NCBI GenBank assembly: GCA_947476065.1
Contig: CANJPG010000016.1
Span: 1 to 53,478, forward strand
Direction of reading: 5' to 3'
From: Fidelibacterota bacterium
GTDB taxonomy: Bacteria; Pseudomonadota; Alphaproteobacteria; Rhodospirillales; Rhodospirillaceae
Length of the DNA stretch: 53,478 nucleotides
Part shown: piece by piece, positions 8,576 through 15,369 of the stretch
How the letters are laid out: each line of letters begins with the position of its first letter
Numbering within the stretch: the first letter of the stretch is position 1
The notes under the pieces: model-generated
What the model saw: the letters and a program-made list of their open reading frames with translations, nothing else
The model's database searches: none
Told to the model about the DNA's origin: nothing
Program-made: the position numbers and the translations under genes

Positions 8576-9355
8576 TCACCCGCCTAGGCGCTGCACGCCG
8601 ACAATCCGGTAGACACCGCGGATCTTGTCGCGGGCAAAGGCGTGCCGTGCGCGCGGAGACAAGGTCGCGATGCGGACGCTGTCGGCTGTCGCGGCGACGA
8701 GCGATCCGACGGTAAAACCGCCGCCGCAGCCTTCCACCACGACGTCAACCTTATCGCCCGCTAGCGTGCGCGCCGGGCTGGCATAGAGCATATCGCCGGC
8801 GTCGAAGCGCGGCGCCATGCCGGCATCGGGCATCAGTAGCGCGAAGGCGCGCGCATCACCCTCAAGGAATGACGGACGTGGCGTTTTGAGAGGGGCCTGG
8901 GCAAAATCGCCGGCTTTCACATTCACGCCCTGCGTTGAGCCCAGCAGAACCGGCAGGCAGGCGTCGGCCGGGCCTGCATGAACCGCATCTTTCGCCTTAG
9001 CCGCGGCGATGACCGCGGCGACTTCAGGGACCATTTCCAGAATGCCACGTTCGTAGACTGCTATGGCCGGCGTAAGTTCAGCCAAGGCGTCGGGATCGAG
9101 GGCCTGGCCTGGCCTGTCTTTGATCGCGAGGAAGGTCTGGGTCATGAGGGCCAGCATCGTGCGCTGGCTCAATGTATGCCGCACCGGCATATGCATGAAC
9201 CGGTTGATGGTGGAGGGCGTCAGGCCCGCTGCGCGTGCAAGGCCCGTGGCGCTGTGACCGGTCAGTTTCATCATCGCGCCAACCAACCGCCGTGTCTGCT
9301 CCTGGTGGGCAGACACGCCGTCGTCGTCGCCAGTCTTGGCGTGTGCGCCGTTCAT
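8576..9355 (-). CDS. HTH (Xre/C1-like) regulator with degenerate S24/LexA-like domain
   Basis: The protein has 259 residues. The N-terminal part (about 20-75) is a helix-turn-helix of the phage-repressor kind (LVGAMMKLTGHSATGLARAA then GLTPSTINRFMH). The C-terminal part (about 140-259) is an S24-like beta domain (LMPDAGMAPRFDAGDMLYAS and VRIATLSPRARHAFARDKIR). In LexA/UmuD-type proteins the motif G-D-S-M-x-P carries the nucleophile serine; here the site reads A-G-M-A-P, so the serine is a glycine, and the position expected for the catalytic lysine (GFTVGSLVAA) is also not lysine. It should therefore bind DNA but not cleave itself. It faces a 614-base intergenic region holding a candidate sRNA and two similar 25-26 bp repeats that could be its operators (inference). 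Confidence 0.75.
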   Translation of the reverse strand: MNGAHAKTGDDDGVSAHQEQTRRLVGAMMKLTGHSATGLARAAGLTPSTINRFMHMPVRHTLSQRTMLALMTQTFLAIKDRPGQALDPDALAELTPAIAVYERGILEMVPEVAAVIAAAKAKDAVHAGPADACLPVLLGSTQGVNVKAGDFAQAPLKTPRPSFLEGDARAFALLMPDAGMAPRFDAGDMLYASPARTLAGDKVDVVVEGCGGGFTVGSLVAATADSVRIATLSPRARHAFARDKIRGVYRIVGVQRLGG

Positions 9356-9405
9356 TCTGGGCTGCCTAGATGATGATTAAAAAAGCGCTCTCTTGTCTCT
9401 AAACT

Positions 9406-9430
9406 GCGCAATAATCATTAATAAATCTGC
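9406..9430 (+). repeat. Imperfect direct repeat, copy 1 (putative operator)
   Basis: GCGCAATAATCATTAATAAA followed by TCTGC. About 21 of 26 aligned positions match copy 2 at 9583-9608. It lies 51-75 bases upstream of the start codon of the HTH/S24 gene, where an autoregulatory operator or the promoter of that gene would sit. Confidence 0.45.
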
Positions 9431-9575
9431 CCGTCAAAATAGACGCGCTAAGCCGGCACCGTTAGTAGGTGGCAGTTTAACCACCACAAAACATATGTCT
9501 TGTAGCGATATTGAACCGAAGGTGCCTGTCGGTCCGGCGACTCGCGGTTGGATTTGCAGATGAGCAAAAATGCTA

Positions 9576-9605
9576 TTGACTAGTGCAATAATAATTTGAT
9601 ATATC
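9576..9605 (+). promoter_or_regulatory. Candidate sigma-70-type promoter of the sRNA
   Basis: A near-consensus -35 (TTGACT, 9576-9581) is followed after 18 bases by TATATC (9600-9605), or after 17 by ATATAT. Transcription would begin near 9612. The region is strikingly AT-rich compared with its surroundings. Confidence 0.6.
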
Positions 9606-9608
9606 TGC
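9583..9608 (+). repeat. Imperfect direct repeat, copy 2 (putative operator over the -10)
   Basis: GTGCAATAATAATTTGATAT followed by ATCTGC. It matches copy 1 (9406-9430) except for a few bases and covers the spacer and -10 of the sRNA promoter, the right place for a repressor to block transcription. Confidence 0.45.
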
Positions 9609-9611
9609 AGT

Positions 9612-9747
9612 TGTGAAAATTGGGGCTGATGGGGTTTTAGTTTTCCCGAGCACTGTTTTTGCGAGCGGGCTTTGGGCCCGTTGGATTGTTATCGGTCCTC
9701 TCCTCTAGACACTTTTACCCGCCGTCTAAGGACGGCGGGTTTTTTTT
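9612..9747 (+). ncRNA. Candidate trans-acting small RNA with CU-rich anti-Shine-Dalgarno segment
   Basis: A transcript of about 136 nt is bounded by the promoter at 9576-9605 and a perfect intrinsic terminator ending at 9747. No credible ORF lies in it. Inside it, a hairpin CGGGC/GCCCG (9666-9680) precedes an apparently unpaired stretch 9681-9716 that contains TCCTCTCCTCT (9696-9706). Such CCUC-rich segments are complementary to Shine-Dalgarno sequences and are known from alphaproteobacterial 'cuckoo'-type sRNAs. Its position upstream of, and facing away from, a repressor-like gene suggests control by that protein. It matches no RNA family that I can name. Transcription is inferred, not shown. 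Confidence 0.6.
9717..9747 (+). terminator. Strong intrinsic terminator
   Basis: A perfect 10-bp stem (ACCCGCCGTC, 9717-9726, with GACGGCGGGT, 9731-9740), a TAAG loop, and a T-run to 9747. No protein-coding gene ends upstream of it on this strand, so it terminates a non-coding transcript. Confidence 0.9.
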
Positions 9748-9852
9748 CGGGGAGGACGGCCTGAAGCGAACATGCGCGGCACTCCGTCATTGCCGACAGC
9801 CGGGGCGAAGGCCTATTTTGAGGACCTGTGCTGATGCGTCTGGCCATTGGGT

Positions 9853-9903
9853 TTAAAGGTTTATTAAAGGAACTGCCGCAGGCTTCACTCAAGACTCTGA
9901 GTC
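9853..9903 (+). promoter_or_regulatory. CtrA box and two GANTC sites upstream of the SPOR lipoprotein gene
   Basis: TTAAAGGTTTATTAA (9853-9867) is an exact TTAA-N7-TTAA motif, the binding site of the cell-cycle regulator CtrA. Two CcrM-type GANTC sites, GACTC (9893-9897) and GAGTC (9899-9903), follow within 40 bases. The box lies about 115 bases before the start codon at 9982. The combination suggests cell-cycle-controlled expression. Confidence 0.55.
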
Positions 9904-9981
9904 GGCGCATTTCTGCGCGGCGGCTATGTTGCGCCGCCGAGCTGCGGACGGAATTGAATATCGCTTAAAGTGGGGATCGCG

Positions 9982-11544
9982 GTGTCAACGCGGCAATTCG
10001 ACAAAACCGGTTTGACGTTCGTCGCCGCCGTGATGGTGGCCACGAGCCTGTCGGCCTGCACCGGCTATGCGCTGCGCTCGCCCTTCGAAAAAACCACGGC
10101 GATGCCCGAACACGTTGCCGAGACAGTTGCCCCGGCGCCCGAACCGACATCAATCGACGTCGCCTCCTTGGATCCAATCAATGCGCCGCCGCCGGCAGCG
10201 GGTGCGCCTATGGCCGACGCCATGCTGGTGCCTGCACCGGGCGCACAGACCGGTGATACCTCACAACGGGTTCCCTTGGGCACCCTCGCGGCCACGCCGC
10301 CTGCCGGCGCGCCCATGTCTCTGATGCAGCAGCCCGCGGCAGCCGCCAAGCCTGCGCAGCCCGCTACACCCATGGTAGCTCAGGCACCCGAACCGGCGCC
10401 GCCGCTCATTCAACCGCGCCCCGCCGCCAAGGTGGAAACGCCCAAAGAAATGCCCAAGCAGGAGACCATGCGTCTTGCCGCCGCGCCGCAGCTGAAGGTC
10501 AAACCCGCTGCACCGGTGTTGCGTCCGCCGCTGGGCCGTCCCGCCGATACGCAACTCATCGAGCGCAACCCGTCGGTCGATACCCCGCCCGAGACGGTCA
10601 TTATTTCCTCGACCACCGCGCCGCCCATCGAGCAGGGCCGCGAATTCGTGCCGGCCGCCGTCGTCCCGGGCCAGATCCTGGTGCCTGAGATCGTGCGCGG
10701 CGACATCCCCATGACCGCCGCCGAAAAGAACATCGTGCAGCGCTTTGAAACCCTGCGCCGCCTGCTGGATGAAAGCCTGATCACTCAGGACGAATACAAT
10801 CGCCGCCGCGCCGCAAACGTTGGCGCGCTATTGCCTTATACGCGTGAGCCGGGTGGCGTTGGGCTGGAACGTTCTGTACCCAGCAGCGATGCCATCATTG
10901 CGCGCTTGGCTGCATTGCGGCGCTCCTTCGAGATGCGCGCCATCAGCGCCACGCAGCACGCGCTCGAGCGCACGATGATCCTGAATGCGCTGTTGCCTGA
11001 AGACCCCACCGACCGCGCCGATCAGAAGCCGCCGCCGGCCGATGTGCTGGAAGCTGCCGCCATCGTCGGACACCTTGAAGGCCTGCGGACCAAGAGTCTA
11101 ATCAGCGTCTCGGAGTTCGAGGGCGAGCGTGATGCCATCGAGCACGTGTTGAAAACCGGCTTGCTGCCGTCGCAGGAGCTGGCCTCGGCTAAAAAAGCGC
11201 CCGCCGCCAAAGCCGGTGCCGCGAAGGCCGATGCCGCCAAGGCCAAGCCCGCCGGCGCCGAAGCCGATCCCATGACCGCCGAGATCACCGGCCCGGTCCT
11301 GCATCTTGCCTCGTTCCGCACCGAAGCCTCGGCCCGCCAGGCCTGGCAGGATGCGCTGACCCGCAACAAGACTGCCTTGGCCTCCCTGAAGCCGATCATC
11401 CGCAAGGTCGATCTCGGGCAGGAGCGCGGGATTTTTTATCGCCTGATGGCCGGCACGTTCAATTCCATGAGCGATGCCGAAGCTGTGTGTATCCAGCTTA
11501 AGCAGAACAACCAGTTCTGCCGCGCCAGCGCCGACGGCAGCTGA
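9982..11544 (+). CDS. SPOR-domain lipoprotein with three SHOCT-like repeats
   Basis: The GTG at 9982 follows GGGG at 9972-9975; a GTG at 9970 in the same frame is the alternative. The protein of 520 residues starts with a signal peptide ending in a lipobox (ATSLSAC, Cys about residue 26), so it is probably an outer-membrane lipoprotein. A long Pro/Ala-rich linker follows. The middle holds three helical repeats of one plan, L-x2-L-x(5-7)-L/A-I-x4-E/Q-...-R...LLP: RFETLRRLLDESLITQDEYN, RLAALRRSFEMRAISATQHA and HLEGLRTKSLISVSEFEGER. After an Ala/Lys linker, the last 80 residues are a SPOR domain (VLHLASFRTEASARQAW to YRLMAGTFNSMSDAEAVC). SPOR domains bind denuded peptidoglycan at the division septum. 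The SPOR call is firm; the division role is inferred. Confidence 0.8.
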   Translation: MSTRQFDKTGLTFVAAVMVATSLSACTGYALRSPFEKTTAMPEHVAETVAPAPEPTSIDVASLDPINAPPPAAGAPMADAMLVPAPGAQTGDTSQRVPLGTLAATPPAGAPMSLMQQPAAAAKPAQPATPMVAQAPEPAPPLIQPRPAAKVETPKEMPKQETMRLAAAPQLKVKPAAPVLRPPLGRPADTQLIERNPSVDTPPETVIISSTTAPPIEQGREFVPAAVVPGQILVPEIVRGDIPMTAAEKNIVQRFETLRRLLDESLITQDEYNRRRAANVGALLPYTREPGGVGLERSVPSSDAIIARLAALRRSFEMRAISATQHALERTMILNALLPEDPTDRADQKPPPADVLEAAAIVGHLEGLRTKSLISVSEFEGERDAIEHVLKTGLLPSQELASAKKAPAAKAGAAKADAAKAKPAGAEADPMTAEITGPVLHLASFRTEASARQAWQDALTRNKTALASLKPIIRKVDLGQERGIFYRLMAGTFNSMSDAEAVCIQLKQNNQFCRASADGS

Positions 11545-12507
11545 TCAGCGCCTCAGCGCCGTTATCTCGTCGATCTTCACCGTCTCATCCGCGCTCGGCC
11601 GCCATGCGGCGGCCTTCACGTTGCCTTCAACTTGCTCGGGTTTGGTCGCGCCGGCGATCACGCTGGCGACGTAAGGCTTGCTCAGCAGCCAGCCGAAGGC
11701 CATGTCGAGGATGCCGTGGCCGCCCGCATCGCACAGGGCTTGGAGCCGCGCGAGTTGCGCAAACTTCTCATCGGAGAAAAATTGCGTCACGTACCCCGGC
11801 ATGCGCGTGGCCCAGGCGGCCCAACGCGTGCCTTCCGCGGGCGCTGCGCCGTGTTTGTACTTGCCCGTCAGCAAGCCGCTCTCTAGCGGGAAATAGGGCA
11901 GGAGGCCGACGCCGTGCGCTTCGCAGGCCGGCACCAAGTCGGCTTCGATCTCGCGACTCAAAAGGCTGTAGCGATTTTGCGCGGACACAAAGGGTGCCAG
12001 GCTGCAGGTCTTGGCCGTCCAGGCGGCATCGGCAGTCTGCCAGCCGGCGAAATTCGAGTGCCCGGTGTAGCGCACCTTGCCCTGGCGCGTCAGATCATCG
12101 AGGGCCCGCATGGTTTCTTCGATGGGCGTGCCCGCGTCGGGTTGATGGATCTGATAGAGGTCAATGTAGTCGGTGCCCAGGCGGTGCAAGCTCGCTTCTG
12201 CCGCGCGCATGATATAACCGCGCGAGCCGCCGCCGTGCAGCGCCAGGCCTTCGCCCATGGGCATGCCGAACTTGCTGGCCAGCACGATGTCCTTGCGGCG
12301 GGCACCCAAGGCCTTGCCGAGAAAAATCTCCGAGTTGCCTTTGCCGCCATAGACGTCGGCGGTGTCGAACAGGGTGATGCCGAGGTCGATGGCCTTGTCG
12401 ACGACGGCTTTCGTGCCGGCTTCATCGAGGCTCGTGCCGAAGTTGTTGCAGCCGATCCCGACGGCCGAAACCCGCAAGCCCGATTTCCCAAGCGGCCGGT
12501 ATTCCAT
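11545..12507 (-). CDS. Aldo/keto reductase
   Basis: A 320-residue NADPH-dependent oxidoreductase with the (beta/alpha)8 family pattern. The start MEYRPLGKSGLRVSAVGIGC is typical. The catalytic tetrad can be placed: Asp and Tyr in LFDTADVYGGKGNSE, Lys in LASKFGMPM, His in YIDLYQIHQPD. The C-terminal cofactor segment reads VASVIAGATKPEQVEGN. Cytoplasmic. The natural substrate of such YhdN/Tas-like enzymes is rarely known. It is convergent with the SPOR gene (no gap) and 110 bases downstream of the exported methyltransferase gene on the same strand. Confidence 0.9.
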   Translation of the reverse strand: MEYRPLGKSGLRVSAVGIGCNNFGTSLDEAGTKAVVDKAIDLGITLFDTADVYGGKGNSEIFLGKALGARRKDIVLASKFGMPMGEGLALHGGGSRGYIMRAAEASLHRLGTDYIDLYQIHQPDAGTPIEETMRALDDLTRQGKVRYTGHSNFAGWQTADAAWTAKTCSLAPFVSAQNRYSLLSREIEADLVPACEAHGVGLLPYFPLESGLLTGKYKHGAAPAEGTRWAAWATRMPGYVTQFFSDEKFAQLARLQALCDAGGHGILDMAFGWLLSKPYVASVIAGATKPEQVEGNVKAAAWRPSADETVKIDEITALRR

Positions 12508-12617
12508 GCGAGAAATTCCCAGATAAGGTCAAGATTTAGCCCACGCGCAGACTCGCGGGTGCCAAGCCTAGCGCAAAGCTGGGGCCTCGCAAAAGCCGGG
12601 GGATTTCGGGAGGGGTA

Positions 12618-13349
12618 CTAGCGCGCCGGTTTCTGGAACAGCAGTGTAAAGCGGTCGCTTTCGCCGATGGCAGTGTACTTCGCTTTGTCCTTCTCGCCTT
12701 CGGCGTAGTTCGGCGGCAGGGTCCAAACTCCCTTTGGATAGTCTTTGGTGTCCTTGGGATTGGCATTGACCTCGGAACGCGACACCAGCTTGAAGCCCGC
12801 GGATTCTATCAATTTGATCGCATAGTCTTCGCGCACATAGCCCATCACCGCCTGTGGGTCCTGTTCCTTACTCGTGGGTGCGCGGTGCTCCTCAACGCCC
12901 AAATAGCCGCCGGGCTTCAGCGAGGCATACATGACATCGAACACGCCTTTGGCCGTGTTGTCGCTCATCCAGTTATGGATATTGCGGAACGTCAGCACCA
13001 GATCCATCGAGCCCGGCGGCACCGGCTGGACATTCGGCTTCAAGTTGGCCCCGACGTATTTGCCCTTGTCCGCCAGCAGCGGTTCCAGAAATTCCTTCCA
13101 CCAGCCGCCGCCAGGGGCCACTTCCAGCACAGCCATATCCTGTTTGAGTCCAACGAATTTCAGGGTCTCCAGCGGATGGCGGTACGCGTCACGGGCCTTG
13201 TTCGCTGGGGCGCGCTGCGGGCCGGCCAGCAGGGTCTTCAGCTTGCTTTCGGTCGCGGCATCCATCTCCGGCGCGGCGAGCACCGGCGACACCATGCTGG
13301 CACAAAGGGCCACCGCGACGGCCGCGCGGCGCAAAGAAAACATCATCAT
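12618..13349 (-). CDS. Exported class I methyltransferase-fold protein
   Basis: The 243-residue protein begins with a Sec signal peptide (MMMFSLRRAAVAVALCASMV then SPVLA-AP), preceded by GGGAGAAGG at good spacing. The mature part has the Rossmann methyltransferase layout: RPLETLKFVG-like entry (YRHPLETLKFVGLK), motif I VLEVAPGGGWWKEFL, the acidic strand MDLVLTFRNIHNW, and LKPGGYLGVEEHRAP. Proteins of this kind are annotated as SAM-dependent methyltransferases although SAM is not known in the periplasm; they may have another ligand or be mis-targeted annotations. A second, differently built exported methyltransferase-fold protein lies at 31304-32146. Confidence 0.8.
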   Translation of the reverse strand: MMMFSLRRAAVAVALCASMVSPVLAAPEMDAATESKLKTLLAGPQRAPANKARDAYRHPLETLKFVGLKQDMAVLEVAPGGGWWKEFLEPLLADKGKYVGANLKPNVQPVPPGSMDLVLTFRNIHNWMSDNTAKGVFDVMYASLKPGGYLGVEEHRAPTSKEQDPQAVMGYVREDYAIKLIESAGFKLVSRSEVNANPKDTKDYPKGVWTLPPNYAEGEKDKAKYTAIGESDRFTLLFQKPAR

Positions 13350-13519
13350 GGAAACCTTCTCCCTAATCCGGCGCTGGTGACAGTTTCACCGATTATTGCC
13401 GCCGGACGATGCGGCGTACACGCAATTCTTCGTAACTCTCGGTAACAGGGCCCATTTGCCAAAGGCTGTCCTGCGGGTAGGATCACGCACCGACTTCACA
13501 TCCGGACAGCTTTCCCGTC

Positions 13520-14752
13520 ATGGCCGACGTACTTTTCTATCCGCCATTCCCCAACCGGCCGCTGCTGTTCGACCAGCTGTATCGCAGCCTGTGGCACTTC
13601 CTGCCGGCGCGCGAAAAAATCGGCCGGCTGATTTTCCCCTACGGCGGTGACGACTTTGCGCTGCTCGACACGGCGCAGCTCCTGGACATGGCGCGGCTCT
13701 ACATCAGTCGCGATTTCGATCCGGCGATTGCCGACTATGCTCCGCGGTTCGCCGGCAAGATCGATGTCGTCTCCGAGGACGCCATCGACCCGTCGATCTA
13801 TACGAAGAAAAGCCACCCCGATCTCAAGGGCATTCTGGTTTGGCATGTGGGCGATCCCGGCGTCGTCGCCGCGGCGCGCCAAATCGCTGCCCAGACCGGG
13901 GCCGAGCTGATCTGGGCCGATCCGGGGGCGGTGCAGCAGGAGACGCTGTCGATCATTCGCTTCATCTATACATTCTTCTCGCAGGCCGAGATGGGGCGCA
14001 TGGTCACGGACTCCTACGACGTGTTCAACGCGCACTTGAAAGAATGGCGGGGCCGGCCGGTCAGCGCGTTCGGCAATGGCCCCTCGTTGGGCAAGATCGT
14101 CACCGCCAAGATCGACCCCGGCCCAACTTTGCGCGCGGTCTGTAATTCGACCATCGCCGATGAAGCGGCCCTCGCGCATTTGAAGCCGGAGCTTCTTTTC
14201 TGCGGCGACCCGGTGCAGCACTGCGGCGCATCGCTTTACGCCGGGCGTTTCCGCCAGGACCTCGCGCGCGCCATGCAGGACCCGGCACGGGTGGTGTTCA
14301 CCCAGCTGGGGTACGTGCCGTATTTCCGTGAAGTCGTGGCGCCAGAGGCCCAGGCCCGCGTCATCGGCGTCGGCAATGACCGGCGGGCAAATTTCAACAT
14401 CGACCTCAAGCAGGAATTCATCAGCGCTGCGACGGCGAATATTTTCACTATGCTGGTTCTACCGGTTGCCTTCACGATCTCGCGCCATGTGGACATCTAC
14501 GGCTGCGACGGCATGGCCTTCGCCGCGGCGACGAAGCCCTGGGCCCACGCCCAGGAAGACGACTACATGGGCAAGATGGCCGTCACCCACCGCGTGCACG
14601 GCGGTTTCTGGCAGCGCAACTACGAGGAAGAGTTCTGGAGCTACTGCCGCGATATGGAAGATATTCTGACCACCGCGGAAACGGCCGGCATCGCCGTAGC
14701 CAGCCGGACGCCCTCATTTGTCCCGGCCCTCGCCAAGCGCTACGCCATTTAA
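13520..14752 (+). CDS. MptE/Maf (DUF115)-like or GT42-like glycan protein
   Basis: This 410-residue cytoplasmic protein has a central VSAFGNGPSLGKIVTAKI motif followed by VCNSTIADEAALAHLKPELL. A G-N/A-G-P-S-L loop at the start of a Rossmann-like domain is shared by DUF115/MptE-like proteins, which include the Maf flagellin nonulosonate transferases, and by GT42 sialyltransferases. The N-terminal about 170 residues, including ILVWHVGDPGVVAAARQIAA, form a separate domain. The C-terminal half has HVDIYGCDGMAF and a His/Trp-rich stretch THRVHGGFWQRNYEEE. I infer a role in transferring a CMP-activated sugar. This fits the CMP-sugar-synthetase-like gene at 20820, though the two are 6 kb apart. Which of the two families is right is uncertain. 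An AT-rich gap follows before the MarR operon. Confidence 0.55.
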   Translation: MADVLFYPPFPNRPLLFDQLYRSLWHFLPAREKIGRLIFPYGGDDFALLDTAQLLDMARLYISRDFDPAIADYAPRFAGKIDVVSEDAIDPSIYTKKSHPDLKGILVWHVGDPGVVAAARQIAAQTGAELIWADPGAVQQETLSIIRFIYTFFSQAEMGRMVTDSYDVFNAHLKEWRGRPVSAFGNGPSLGKIVTAKIDPGPTLRAVCNSTIADEAALAHLKPELLFCGDPVQHCGASLYAGRFRQDLARAMQDPARVVFTQLGYVPYFREVVAPEAQARVIGVGNDRRANFNIDLKQEFISAATANIFTMLVLPVAFTISRHVDIYGCDGMAFAAATKPWAHAQEDDYMGKMAVTHRVHGGFWQRNYEEEFWSYCRDMEDILTTAETAGIAVASRTPSFVPALAKRYAI

Positions 14753-14813
14753 TATATAACTATTAGTAGCTTGCAGCTATGACCCACCGTCATGGCTGAC
14801 TCGTATATCTTGC

Positions 14814-14838
14814 ATATAATATACTATGTATATTATAT
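14814..14838. promoter_or_regulatory. Perfect 25-bp palindrome, likely MarR operator
   Basis: ATATAATATAC and its exact reverse complement GTATATTATAT flank a TAT centre, 25 bases upstream of the marR start codon. The sequence also offers -10-like TATAAT. A half-site-like GTATAT sits just upstream (about 14803-14808). Autoregulation of the operon by the adjacent MarR protein is the likely use. Confidence 0.75.
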
Positions 14839-14862
14839 CGGGCGTCCTCTATAAGGGCGCCC

Positions 14863-15360
14863 ATGAGCGACAAACACAGCCATACGGACGCCGACACCAA
14901 TTCCCGCTTCGTGCTGGGCGTCGAGATCTATGAAACCTCACGCACCATGCGCCGCTACTTCGACCGGCGCGCCCGCGCCATGGGCTTTACACAAGTGCAA
15001 TGGCGGGCCCTGCGCCGGCTCGACAGCAATCCCGGCATTAGCCAGGCGGGCCTTGCCGATATGCTGGACATGCAGCCGATTTCACTCGCGCGCATTCTTG
15101 ACCGCATGGTGCTGGCACAGCTTGTTGAACGCCGCCCCGACCCGAACGACCGCCGCGCGGTGAAACTTTATCTGACTCCCGAGGCCGCGCCGATTCTGAA
15201 AATCCTTCACGACATTTCCGAAGAATTGCGGGCCGTGGCAAGCCGAGGCATCAGCCCGGAGGAGCAGGCCAAAATCATTGCTTCGCTGCGCCAGATGCGC
15301 GCCAACTTTGAAGACATCGACGACGATGTTGCGCCCACCAAACAAGCCCTTCACGTGTGA
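14863..15360 (+). CDS. MarR-family transcriptional regulator
   Basis: The 165-residue protein shows the winged helix-turn-helix of MarR: TQVQWRALRRLDSNPGISQA, GLADMLDMQPISLARILDRM (recognition helix), and the wing LVERRPDPNDRRAVKLYLT. It is the first gene of an operon with the EmrA- and EmrB-like genes (9 and 8 base gaps), and a perfect palindrome lies just upstream. The expected role is a repressor released by a toxic phenolic or drug-like ligand that the pump exports; the ligand is unknown. Confidence 0.92.
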   Translation: MSDKHSHTDADTNSRFVLGVEIYETSRTMRRYFDRRARAMGFTQVQWRALRRLDSNPGISQAGLADMLDMQPISLARILDRMVLAQLVERRPDPNDRRAVKLYLTPEAAPILKILHDISEELRAVASRGISPEEQAKIIASLRQMRANFEDIDDDVAPTKQALHV

Positions 15361-15369
15361 GTAAGTGCC

